Below, piece after piece: positions 53,622 to 61,969 of a stretch of 64,000 bases of DNA. The translations under genes and the position numbers were made by a program. Origin of the DNA: SURF-21 sp964510515 (GTDB taxonomy: Bacteria; Actinomycetota; Geothermincolia; Geothermincolales; RBG-13-55-18); contig CAZEAU010000011.1 in assembly GCA_964510515.1 (NCBI GenBank), positions 10,519 through 74,518 on the forward strand, in the 5' to 3' direction. Position 1 is the stretch's first letter. Every line of letters starts with the position of its first letter. The notes beneath the pieces were generated by a model. It did no database searches, had not been told where the DNA came from, and saw only the letters and a list, made by a program, of their open reading frames with translations.

Positions 53622-55346
53622 ATGCATAAGGGGAAACGGCGCAAGTATCTCCAGATGTTGTTCATCGGCTGGCGGGGCCTGCGCAGCGGGGTGCTCTTCC
53701 TCGCCGACGAATTGCGCCGGGGGACGCTGCCCCGCAACCTGCTCTCCATACTCAAGGCGCGGGGCCTTTCCATCGCGGCCGACATGTCCCACGCCGAGCT
53801 CCTGGAGGAGAGGGCGGGGAAAGCGGGGGGCCGGGTTTTCCTCACCTTCAAGGAGCGCTCCATCACCTACCGCGAGATGGACGAAAACGCCAATCGCCTC
53901 GCCAATTTCCTGCGCGGGCTGGGGGGAGGCCCCGGCGTGGGGGCGGCTATCATCATGCAGAACTCGCCGCGCTGGCTGGATGCCTTCTTTGCGCTGCAGA
54001 AACTGGGCATGTACGCCGTGCCGGTGAACGCGGCCCTCAGGGGCGATCAGCTGGCGCACGTGGTCGGCGACTCCGACGCCGGTTTCGTGCTCATCGACCA
54101 CGACCTGTTGCCCCACTACGAAGCGGTCGCGGCGGCGCTCCCCGGGGTGGGGCGGGTCATCGTCAACGCACAGGGCGCCCCCCCGGGATTCTCGCTGCCC
54201 GCCGGAGCCCTCGACCTGGAGGAAGCCTACGCGCCGGGCGCGGACGCATCGAGGCCGCCGCTCAAATACGACCCCGACGACCTCATGGTCATCATGTACA
54301 CCTCCGGGACCACCGGCCTGCCCAAGGGGGTGGTTTACCGCTACGCGACCTCGGGGGTGAAGATGGTCTCCGTCATGAGCCGCTTCTTCCTGGGCGCGCA
54401 TGACATCTATTACACCTGCTATCCCCTCTTCCACGCCAACGCCCTTTTTCTCACGGTGACGCCGTGCCTGCACGCCGGGTGCAGGGTGGCGTTGGCGGAG
54501 AGGTTCAGCGCCAGCGGTTTCTGGGACGATATCCGGCGTCACGGGGCGACCATCTTCAACGGGCTGGGCGCGGTGATGCCCATCCTCATGAAGCAGCCCT
54601 CCCGCCCCGACGACGGGGACAACCGCGTGCGAGCGGTCCTCTCCGCCGGCTGCCCGGCCGACATGTGGGAGGCCTTCGAGCAGCGCTTCGGCGTGCGCAT
54701 ATACGAGGCCTACGGCGCGGTGGACGGGGCGGGGGTGGTGCTCATCAACCTGGGCACCGGGCCGGTGGGCTCGATGGGCAAGCCGCTCGGCTCCAGGTGC
54801 CGCATCGTGGACCGGGAGGGGAACGACGCCGCGGCGGGGGAGGCGGGCGAGCTCATCAGCTACGTGGGCAAGCGCACCAGCACGGTCGAGTACTACAAGG
54901 ACGCGGTTGCCTCGAGCGACAAGGTGCGCGACGGCTGGCTGTACACCGGCGACCTCGTTTACCGCGACCGCAAAGGCTATATCTATTTCCTCGGCCGCAA
55001 CACCGAGTCCATGCGCTGCAAGGGCGAGAACGTCTCCGCCTACGAGGTGGAGCAGGCCATCCTCAAGCACCCGGACGTGCTGGAATGCGCGGTGTACGCG
55101 GTGCCCTCCGAGCTCGCCGAGGACGACATCATGGTCACGCTGGTGCCCCTTGAGGGCAGGACGCTGGACCCCGCGAGCCTGGCGGGATTCCTCTCGGGCA
55201 AGCTGGCCAGATTCGCCATCCCCCGCTATTATCGGGTGGTGGACGCGCTGCCCAAGACGGAGACGCACCGTGTCATTAAAAGGGAGCTGGAGTCCCTGGG
55301 GGTAACCGGCGACACCTGGGACATGGCGGGGGGAATGGGGCGTTGA
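53622..55346 (+). CDS. Acyl-CoA synthetase (FadD/FATP-like AMP-forming ligase)
   Basis: 574 aa from the ATG at 53622 (GGGAG 5-9 nt upstream; ATGs at 53586 and 53610 possible). Adenylate-forming motifs: P-loop YTSGTTGLPKG, EAYGAVDGAG, YTGDLVYRDRKGY and RCKGENVSAYEVE; the C-terminal lysine of the family lies in KTETHRVIKREL. The N-terminal hydrophobic stretch and HAELLEERA ... ITYREMDENANRLAN opening resemble very-long-chain FATP-type enzymes. Activates fatty acids with ATP and CoA. Heads an operon with a hydrolase and SDR. Confidence 0.88.
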   Translation: MHKGKRRKYLQMLFIGWRGLRSGVLFLADELRRGTLPRNLLSILKARGLSIAADMSHAELLEERAGKAGGRVFLTFKERSITYREMDENANRLANFLRGLGGGPGVGAAIIMQNSPRWLDAFFALQKLGMYAVPVNAALRGDQLAHVVGDSDAGFVLIDHDLLPHYEAVAAALPGVGRVIVNAQGAPPGFSLPAGALDLEEAYAPGADASRPPLKYDPDDLMVIMYTSGTTGLPKGVVYRYATSGVKMVSVMSRFFLGAHDIYYTCYPLFHANALFLTVTPCLHAGCRVALAERFSASGFWDDIRRHGATIFNGLGAVMPILMKQPSRPDDGDNRVRAVLSAGCPADMWEAFEQRFGVRIYEAYGAVDGAGVVLINLGTGPVGSMGKPLGSRCRIVDREGNDAAAGEAGELISYVGKRTSTVEYYKDAVASSDKVRDGWLYTGDLVYRDRKGYIYFLGRNTESMRCKGENVSAYEVEQAILKHPDVLECAVYAVPSELAEDDIMVTLVPLEGRTLDPASLAGFLSGKLARFAIPRYYRVVDALPKTETHRVIKRELESLGVTGDTWDMAGGMGR

Positions 55347-56398
55347 CGGGGGCGAGGGCCAGGGCGCTCAATGCCGTCGGCGGCATCCCGGACCACCTGC
55401 TCCTGAGGGTCCCCGAGCCCACGGTGGGGAGGTCCTCCCTCGACCGGGAGACCTACCTGCGCAGGCTGGCCTTCCTGGATCCCGACCTCTGGGACCCCGA
55501 GCGCAGGCCCTTCCTCTACCTGCCCCGCACGGCTCCGGAGTGGGAAGCGCTGGGGAGCGGGCCCTTTCTCTCGGGCCGCTGCGACCTCTTCCGCTACCCC
55601 AGCCGTTACCGCCCCCGCAACCCCGAGCTGGCGCCGAGCTTCGCCTCCCGGCGGGAGAACCTCTCCGGGTATCTCCACCTCTGGCGTCACGACGAGCGCG
55701 CTGATCGGCCCCTCGTCCTCATCATCCACGGTTTCATGATGGGAGGCCCGGCCAGGGCGATGCGCATGTTCAGGATAGGCAAGCTCTTCGAACAGGGCCT
55801 GGACCTGGCCCTGCATACCCTGCCCGGCCACTGGCGGCGCAGCGACACCCCCTGGTTCCAGCGCCTGCTCGATCCCGCCGACGTCCCCCTCACGGCGGAG
55901 CGCCTGGCCCAGAACGTGCACGACCTCCATTCCGCACGGCTAGCGCTCGGGGAGATGGGGTACGAAAACATCGGCATCATCGGGGCCAGCTTGGGCGGTT
56001 TTACGGCGGCCCTCTATGCCGGCCAGGTCGAAGGCGGGCTGGACTTCATGTTCATGGCCGTGCCGGCGGTCACGGTCTCCCATTACCTCAAGCCCGCCCC
56101 CGCGCGCTTCCGCTTCCCGGTCGACGACGCCCTGCGCCGCGCCACGGCGCGCGCCCAAAAATTGTGCTCCCCCCTCTATCTCCGCCCCCGCTTCGACGTG
56201 GGGCGCATACGGGTGGTGGCCCATGCGGGCGACCGGGTCTGCGACGTCAGGGAGACCAGGCGCTGGCGGGAGAGCTGGGGCATCGAGGACTACGCGGAGG
56301 TCGTGGGCGGGCATTTTCTCTACCTGGACAAGCGGGCCCGGGGCGAGGCCTGGTACGGGCTCCTGGGGGAACGGGGGTATATCGAGCGCAGGGCGTGA
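55343..56398 (+). CDS. Alpha/beta-hydrolase, lipase/esterase-like
   Basis: 351 aa, TTG start overlapping the ligase stop by 4 bp. LVLIIHGFMMGGPARAM forms the oxyanion region, GIIGASLGGFTAALYAGQ carries the nucleophilic serine, and a late VVGGHFLYLDKRA offers the histidine. No signal peptide. Probably hydrolyses an acyl ester or thioester in the same pathway as the ligase. Confidence 0.8.
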   Translation: MTGARARALNAVGGIPDHLLLRVPEPTVGRSSLDRETYLRRLAFLDPDLWDPERRPFLYLPRTAPEWEALGSGPFLSGRCDLFRYPSRYRPRNPELAPSFASRRENLSGYLHLWRHDERADRPLVLIIHGFMMGGPARAMRMFRIGKLFEQGLDLALHTLPGHWRRSDTPWFQRLLDPADVPLTAERLAQNVHDLHSARLALGEMGYENIGIIGASLGGFTAALYAGQVEGGLDFMFMAVPAVTVSHYLKPAPARFRFPVDDALRRATARAQKLCSPLYLRPRFDVGRIRVVAHAGDRVCDVRETRRWRESWGIEDYAEVVGGHFLYLDKRARGEAWYGLLGERGYIERRA

Positions 56399-56522
56399 CG
56401 GGCGGGCTCCGCGCCCCGCCCCCCGGGGCGGAGGGCCCCCCGCTGGACGGGCAGGCGAACGCGCGGCCTCGCGGGCGACAGCCGGGCGAAGGGCGCGCCT
56501 CGAGGCAGGGGAGGTAAGGGGT

Positions 56523-57371
56523 ATGGACGTACGGGGCAAGAAGGTCCTCGTCACCGGCGCGGCGAGCGGCATAGGCAAGGCGACGGCGCTGCTCATGGCG
56601 GAGCGCGGCGCCAGGCTCTGCATCACCGACATCAACGCGCCGGGCCTGGAGGAGACGCGGCGCGAGGCCGAGGCCAGGGGCGCGGAGGTATGTCTCAGCG
56701 CCGCGCTGGACATCGCGGATTACGACGCCGTGAAGGGCATGGCGGAGGAGATACACGCCGGGTTCGGCCCCCTGGACGTCGTGGCCAGCATCGCAGGGGT
56801 GGCGCTTTATTCGCAGGTCGAGGACATGACCCACGCGCAGTGGGAGAGGGTGGTGGACGTCAACCTCTGGGGGGCCTATCATCTAATCGAGTGCTTCCTG
56901 CCCGCCATGGTGGGCGCCGGGAAAGGCGGCCACCTCCTGCTCGTCTCCTCCACCGCGGGCATAGTCGGCCTGCCCTGGCACGTCGTCTATGCGGGCACCA
57001 AGCACGCGCTGGTGGGGAGCGCGGAGGTGCTGCGCTTCGACCTCCGCAAGCACCGCATCGGGGTCAGCGTCGTCCTCCCCGGGGCGGTCAACACCGGGCT
57101 GGTGAAGACGGTGGTCATCAACGCGGACGAGAAGGCCTGCGAGAGGGGGCGCAAGCTGTTCAGCAGGCACGCCATCCCCCCCGAGAGGGTGGCGGGGCTC
57201 ATACTCGGCGCCATAGAGAGGAACAGGTTCATGGTTATCACCACCCTGGATATCAAGCTGCTCTACCTGGCCAAGCGCGTCTTGCCGCCGCTCTACATCC
57301 TCATCATGCGCTTCATGAACTGGTGCCTGGACAAGGTGCTGACCAGGGACAGCCTGCCGCGCCCTGCTTAG
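56523..57371 (+). CDS. Short-chain dehydrogenase/reductase
   Basis: 282 aa classical SDR. NAD(P) site TGAASGIG at residues 11-18, DITDINAP-like acidic end of beta 2 (ITDIN), NNAG replaced by SIAGVA, catalytic Ser in LVSSTAG and Tyr-x3-Lys in VYAGTKHAL. A hydrophobic C-terminal segment (LYLAKRVLPPLYILIMRFM) suggests membrane association, as in lipid SDRs. GGGAGGTAAGGGG precedes the ATG. Confidence 0.92.
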   Translation: MDVRGKKVLVTGAASGIGKATALLMAERGARLCITDINAPGLEETRREAEARGAEVCLSAALDIADYDAVKGMAEEIHAGFGPLDVVASIAGVALYSQVEDMTHAQWERVVDVNLWGAYHLIECFLPAMVGAGKGGHLLLVSSTAGIVGLPWHVVYAGTKHALVGSAEVLRFDLRKHRIGVSVVLPGAVNTGLVKTVVINADEKACERGRKLFSRHAIPPERVAGLILGAIERNRFMVITTLDIKLLYLAKRVLPPLYILIMRFMNWCLDKVLTRDSLPRPA

Positions 57372-57497
57372 GCCGGGGGCGCCCGCCCCCCGGCCCGGAA
57401 GCGCACGCTCTGGCCCGCCCGGAACCGCCGCGGGGAGAGCGGCCGCCGCGCCCTCGCCCCGGCGAGCTCGGGGCATGCAGCCAGCCGGCTTGCCGCC

Positions 57498-58736
57498 CTA
57501 GCTGTAGGCCGAGAAGCCCTTGCCCAGGAGCTCGCGCCCCACGATGAGCTTCTGTATCTCGGTGGTTCCGTCGGGTATGGTGAGCATCCTCGCGTCGCGG
57601 AAGTATCTCTCCAAGGGGTATTCGTCGGAGAGCCCGATGCCGCCGTGTACCTGTATGGCGTCGGAGGTCACCTGCACCGCCGCCTCGCAGGCATACCCCT
57701 TGGCCAGGGAGGAAGCCATGCGGGCCTCGGGGTCGGCGTTGACGGCCAGCTGGAAGGCCCAGTAGCCAAGCAGCCGGGAGGTCACGGTGAGGGCCTGCAT
57801 GTTGTAGAGCTTCTCCTGTATGAGCTGCATGCGCCCGAGGGGCTTGCCGAACTGCGAGCGCTCGCGCGCGAACTTCACCGAGGCGTCGAGCGCCGCCTGG
57901 GCCATGCCCGCCCCGGCCAGGGCCATGCCGCTGCGCAGGAAGGCGAAGATGACGTTCTCCGGGGCCATGGTGCTCATCATGGTCATCATTCGCGACTTGG
58001 CCAGCTTGGCGGGGTCGAAGTCCTCCCCCAGGATCTCCCTGAGCCTGTCGCCGCTCACCGCCGCGGCGATCATGCTCATGACGTTGTTCTCCCTTGGAAC
58101 CAGGCAGTCCTCGAAGAACAGCTCCCCGGTGGGCGCGGACTTCCAGCCCAGCTTGTGCAGGTCTGAGGTCTCGTAAGGGGACTGCTCCCGCTCCACCAGG
58201 AGGAATACCCTCTCCCCCTTCTCGTCGTTGGCCACCAGCATGCACAGGTCGGCCACCGGCCCGTTGGTGATCCAGGTCTTGGTCCCGTTGACGCGGTAGA
58301 AGTCTCCGTCGGGTATGGCGCTGGTGCGCATGGCGCGGTTGTCGGAGCCGGCCTCGGGCTCGGTGATGGCGTAGCAGCCGATGAGCTCGTTCTCCTCCAG
58401 TTTGGGGAGCAGCCTCCGGCGCATGTCGTCGGGGGCGATGTTGACCAGGGCCGCGGGGAAGGTGAGCCCCAGCAGCCCCCCCGCCGCCGGCCAGGCTCGG
58501 AAGACCTCCTCGGCCATGATGGCGATGGCCATGGGGTCGCCCCCCATGTCGGACATGCTCTCCACGTCGAAGCCCACGCCGATTTTCTTGAACTTCTTGA
58601 GCACCGCCAGGGCCTCTTCCCTGTTCATCGGGCCCTTCTTCTCCTGCTCGTCCACCAGGGGCTCGATCTCTTTCTCCAGGAACTCCCTGATGCTCTCCCG
58701 CAACATCCTCTGGCTTTCCGTAAACGCGAAGTCCAC
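57498..58736 (-). CDS. Acyl-CoA dehydrogenase
   Basis: 412 aa from the GTG at 58736 (GGAGGAGGG upstream, standard opening VDFAFTESQRMLRESIREFL). FAD-binding motifs CYAITEPEAGSD and TWITNGPVADL, the RSQFGKPLGRMQLIQEKLY helix and IQVHGGIGLSDEYPLERYFR region are typical; the base Glu of short-chain enzymes would be in DEYPLE-like context or the loop before it. Oxidises acyl-CoA in beta-oxidation or branched-chain breakdown. Convergent with the SDR gene. Confidence 0.92.
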   Translation of the reverse strand: MDFAFTESQRMLRESIREFLEKEIEPLVDEQEKKGPMNREEALAVLKKFKKIGVGFDVESMSDMGGDPMAIAIMAEEVFRAWPAAGGLLGLTFPAALVNIAPDDMRRRLLPKLEENELIGCYAITEPEAGSDNRAMRTSAIPDGDFYRVNGTKTWITNGPVADLCMLVANDEKGERVFLLVEREQSPYETSDLHKLGWKSAPTGELFFEDCLVPRENNVMSMIAAAVSGDRLREILGEDFDPAKLAKSRMMTMMSTMAPENVIFAFLRSGMALAGAGMAQAALDASVKFARERSQFGKPLGRMQLIQEKLYNMQALTVTSRLLGYWAFQLAVNADPEARMASSLAKGYACEAAVQVTSDAIQVHGGIGLSDEYPLERYFRDARMLTIPDGTTEIQKLIVGRELLGKGFSAYS

Positions 58737-58944
58737 GCTGAATCCCTCCTCCTGTGTCGAAGCCTGCGCCAGGACCTTAATAATAGCCCCTGCCCGGCGG
58801 CAGGCGCCAGAGGGGGCAGTTCCGGGTGCGGGGGGCGGGGGAGCGGGGGCGGGAGAGCGGCGCGTTTGCCGTGCCACCGGGCAGGTGACGCGAAAAGCGG
58901 GCGGGCGCCACGGCTCACAGGTGGTGCCCACATGGCGCGCGGGA

Positions 58945-58953
58945 TGGTAGAAT
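58945..58953 (+). promoter_or_regulatory. Extended -10 promoter of the PEP carboxykinase gene
   Basis: TGGTAGAAT, putting the start near 58960 and leaving a 150-nt leader. The leader has a 5' hairpin GGGATGG-AGA-CCATCCC (58974-58990) and a second one with arms CACTCCC and GGGAGTG (about 59029-59058). Confidence 0.5.
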
Positions 58954-59108
58954 GATCGCTCAAGAAAACATGCGGGATGGAGACCATCCCCGGCGGCGAT
59001 ACGACAAAGGAGGCAAGGCGCGCGCAGGCACTCCCGGCGGGGGGCAAGGCATGGGAGTGCGGCGCTGGGCCAGGCCCCCGGCGGCGATGAGCAAAGGAGA
59101 ATCAGAGC

Positions 59109-60635
59109 ATGAAAGAGCCTTTTGAGATCTGCGGCGTGCAGTTCAAGCCGGGCAAGGTCATCAACAACCCCAGCAACCTGCAGTTACGCGAATGGTCCCT
59201 GCAGCAGGGCGGGGTGATAACCCAGGTGGGCAACCTTGCGGTGATCACCAAGGTGCGCAGCCGCAGCGCGAAGTTCACGGAGATATACTTCGACAAAGCC
59301 CCGGAGGAAAAGGACGCCAAGATCATCAGGGAGGTCTTCGGCTACCTCAAGGACAAGGAGGTCATCCGCCTCGACCGGCGCATGTGCACGCATTCCGACT
59401 TCCGTTTCCACGCCCGCGTCTATATCACCGCCGAGTACGCGCGCATCCCGCTCATGTGGGGGAACACCCTCTTCGAGTGCGACGACCCCGACGGCGAGCC
59501 CGACTTCATCACCATCACCGTGGCCGAGTGGCCGGAACGCCGGGTGCTGGTCTTCCCGGAGGAGGGCCTGACCATCATCCTGGGCAGCGACTATAAGGGA
59601 GAGAACAAGAAGGCCATGCTGCGGCAGCTCATGTACGCGGTGAAGAAGAAGGGGAGCCTGGGCCTGCACGCGGGCTCCAAGATAGTGCGCGTCAGGCGGC
59701 AGGGCGAGCTCAGCGACGTGAGCTTCCTCTTCTTCGGGCTCTCCGGCACGGGAAAGACCAGCCTCACCTGCCATTCCCACTGGCTGGAATCCCCGGAGTG
59801 CATCATCATCCGCCAGGACGACGTGGTCATCCTGCGCCCCGACGGCAGCGCCCTGGGCACGGAGAACTCCTTCTATGTCAAGACCGATTCTCTGGACCTG
59901 GAGTCCCAGCCCCTCCTCTACGCCGCCTGCCTCGGCCGCCGCACCATTCTGGAGAACGTCATGGTCGGCGAGGACGGCAGGCGTATAGACTTCGGCGACA
60001 GCACCATCACCTCCAACGGTCGGGCCATGGTCAAGCGCAGCGACGTCGCCTTCACCGATGATCCCATCGACCTTCCCCGGGTGAACAACATCGTCTTCAT
60101 CACCCGGCGCGAGGACGTGGTGCCGCCGGTGGCCAGGCTGAGCCCGGAGTTCGGGGCCGCGGCCTTCATGCTCGGCGAGTCCATCGAGACCTCCGCGGGC
60201 GATCCCACCATGGCCGGGCGCGCCATCCGCGTGGTGGGCACCAACCCCTTCATCGTCGGCTCGGAGGCGGAGGAGGGCAACATCTTCCTCTCCATCCTGC
60301 GCCGCAACCCCGACATCCAGTGCTACATGATGAACACCGGCCGCGTGGGCGGGATGGAGGGCATTGCGGGGGAGAACATCACCGTCAGGGATTCGGTGAA
60401 GATCATCGAGATGATCGCCCGGGACGAGATCCGCTGGAAAGAGGACGCCTTCTGGGGGTATGAGGTGCCCAAGGAGATACCCGGCATGAACTGCAACCGC
60501 TTCGAGCTCAGCAATTTCTATCAGCCCGACGAGATCTATTCCCTCAAGAAGGCCTTGCGCAAGGAGCGCGTGGAGTGGCTGGAGAGGTTCGAGGACCTGG
60601 ACCCGGAAATCGTGAACGCCATCAGGGGCGGATGA
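59109..60635 (+). CDS. Phosphoenolpyruvate carboxykinase (ATP)-like protein
   Basis: 508 aa. The kinase-1a loop FGLSGTGKTSLT (about residue 216) and flanks (KKGSLGLHAG before it; RNPDIQCYMMNTGRVGG and EVPKEIPGMN after it) follow ATP-dependent PEPCK, which converts oxaloacetate to PEP. The second metal site is altered: IIRQDDVVILRPDG replaces the usual GDDEHGW segment, and the GGCYAK signature is not found. AAAGGAG lies 10 nt before the ATG. Either a divergent PEPCK or a relative with a different substrate. Confidence 0.75.
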   Translation: MKEPFEICGVQFKPGKVINNPSNLQLREWSLQQGGVITQVGNLAVITKVRSRSAKFTEIYFDKAPEEKDAKIIREVFGYLKDKEVIRLDRRMCTHSDFRFHARVYITAEYARIPLMWGNTLFECDDPDGEPDFITITVAEWPERRVLVFPEEGLTIILGSDYKGENKKAMLRQLMYAVKKKGSLGLHAGSKIVRVRRQGELSDVSFLFFGLSGTGKTSLTCHSHWLESPECIIIRQDDVVILRPDGSALGTENSFYVKTDSLDLESQPLLYAACLGRRTILENVMVGEDGRRIDFGDSTITSNGRAMVKRSDVAFTDDPIDLPRVNNIVFITRREDVVPPVARLSPEFGAAAFMLGESIETSAGDPTMAGRAIRVVGTNPFIVGSEAEEGNIFLSILRRNPDIQCYMMNTGRVGGMEGIAGENITVRDSVKIIEMIARDEIRWKEDAFWGYEVPKEIPGMNCNRFELSNFYQPDEIYSLKKALRKERVEWLERFEDLDPEIVNAIRGG

Positions 60636-60671
60636 GCGCGCGTCCCGGGCGGCGGGCGCATCGCGTCCTCC

Positions 60672-60813
60672 GCGCGCCCGCGGCGGCAGGGGTTTGCTGC
60701 TCAAATCAACGTTACAGGGCATGCTTGCCCCCCGCGCCCGCGGCGGCGGAGCGTCCGGCGCCCCCTTGTACCCCTCCAGCCCGGCGTGCCCCCCGCGCCC
60801 GCGGCGGCGGAGC
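60672..60813. repeat. GC-rich direct repeats between PEPCK and the cupin gene
   Basis: Near-identical 30-bp units start at 60723 and 60784 (period 61) and share TGCCCCCCGCGCCCGCGGCG followed by GCGGAGC; a weaker copy lies near 60672 (GCGCGCCCGCGGCGGCAGG). The 60636-60874 gap holds no gene. Confidence 0.75.
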
Positions 60814-60874
60814 TGCGCCGTGATCTCAGCCGTGTAAACACCCCGCATGTCCCCGCGCCGGAACGCCGCAGGGG

Positions 60875-61213
60875 TCAGAGCAGCCTGGTCCGCTGCGTGG
60901 GGCGGGGGACCTTCACCACCAGTATGCGCAGGTCGCGCCGGCCCTCGTTCAGCCAGCGGTGGGGGATCTTCGCCGGGCTCTCGATGAGGGCGTCCGCGCC
61001 CACCGTCTCCCGCTCGTCGCCTATCTCCACCACGCCCTCGCCCTCCAGGACGTAGAAAAAGACGTCCACCGGGGTTATGTGCCTCCTCAGGCTCTCGCCG
61101 GGCTTGAGCAGGATGTGCACCGCCTGGGCCTGCTCCGTATCGTAGATCAAGCTCGCCTGCACCCCGTGGGGGTTGGGGCTCGCCTCCGCCTTCAGCGCGT
61201 CCGTTACCTTCAT
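60875..61213 (-). CDS. Cupin-domain protein
   Basis: 112 aa from the ATG at 61213 (AAAGGAGAGGGAG upstream). Single cupin barrel: LKPGESLRRHITPVDVFFYVLEGEGVVEIG and ESPAKIPHRWLNEG give the two motifs; the metal-binding histidines are partly kept (H in RRHIT, PHRW). Could be a small dioxygenase, isomerase or sensor; function open. Confidence 0.8.
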   Translation of the reverse strand: MKVTDALKAEASPNPHGVQASLIYDTEQAQAVHILLKPGESLRRHITPVDVFFYVLEGEGVVEIGDERETVGADALIESPAKIPHRWLNEGRRDLRILVVKVPRPTQRTRLL

Positions 61214-61377
61214 CTCCCTCTCCTTTCCGGGCCGCGGCGTCTTTCCCCGAGGCGTGCCCGGCGAGGTTCCCGCTCGCGGGGGGCCTTCCTGTGGCCCCTT
61301 CCGCCCCCTCGGCTCACGCGGCACGCATCTTCGGGCGCTGATTATTATTGCCGGGCCGGGAGCGTGGTAAACTCGCC

Positions 61378-61460
61378 TGCTCGCGCCCGCCCGAGACCCC
61401 TGTTAATCATCCCTGCAGCCATGCGGGTGGCGGGGCAAAGCCTCTGCTCGCGCCCGCCCA
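61378..61460. repeat. Pair of 16-bp repeats
   Basis: TGCTCGCGCCCGCCC at 61378 and again at 61445, spacing 67 bp, in the upstream region of the secreted repeat protein. Confidence 0.6.
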
Positions 61461-61467
61461 TGCCCCG

Positions 61468-61496
61468 TTGCGCATTCGCCCCGCTGATGTTAGAAT
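61468..61496 (+). promoter_or_regulatory. Promoter of the secreted repeat protein
   Basis: TTGCGC (61468-61473), 17-bp spacer, TAGAAT (61491-61496), with TG at the extended -10 position (61488-61489). Confidence 0.5.
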
Positions 61497-61502
61497 CATC
61501 GC

Positions 61503-61969
61503 ATCCACAAAGACGGGCAGCTGCGCTGCCCGCGGGCAAGGGGAGTCGGCAAAAGAGGGTGAAGCGCCCGAAAGGGCCGCATAGTGGCATTCCCGACGCC
61601 GAAAAGGGGCACGCGCGCGCGATGGGCCGGACCGGAGGGGCCCGGGCGCCCGCGATAGCGACGGATAGGGAGACGGGAGGCCTTTGCCCGGGCGGGGAAG
61701 GGCCTCGACGAAACCACAGGGGGGTGGTCGCGATCAGGGTGAACTCACCAATCCCAAGCTCCTCGTGTCTCGCATGCAGTCCGCGGTCCTGCCTCTTCCC
61801 CCTTTTCATGACCGGCAATTACAAGGGTTTCTGCCCCGGCTCCCAGCCGTCCCCGCGGGCGGCGCGCGAAGGGAGGGGATAACCCCCTTACACCGAGTCG
61901 AGACCCCATACATCATGCAGGCTGAGAAAGGTCGAGTAGGAATGAGAGGCTGAGAGGAGTGTTCGGATT
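61503..61969 (+). ncRNA. Long structured leader, candidate regulatory RNA
   Basis: About 467 nt from the predicted start to the ATG with no gene. Hairpins seen: GGGCAGC-TGC-GCTGCCC (61515-61531); GTCGG/CCGAC (61545-61549 with 61593-61597) enclosing GCCC-GAAA-GGGC (61566-61577, a GNRA tetraloop); GAGGCC/GGCCTC (61677-61682 with 61701-61706) around GCCCGGGC. No known riboswitch class could be matched by eye. Confidence 0.45.

Noticed and set aside
60636..60874. Small coding region between the PEPCK-like and cupin genes
   Set aside because: Frames there are short, Pro/Arg/Ala-rich translations of GC repeats with no start context.
61503..61969. Known riboswitch (c-di-GMP, c-di-AMP, cobalamin, glycine) or RNase P RNA in the long leader
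   Set aside because: I compared the conserved cores from memory and could not find them, so only an unassigned structured leader is reported.
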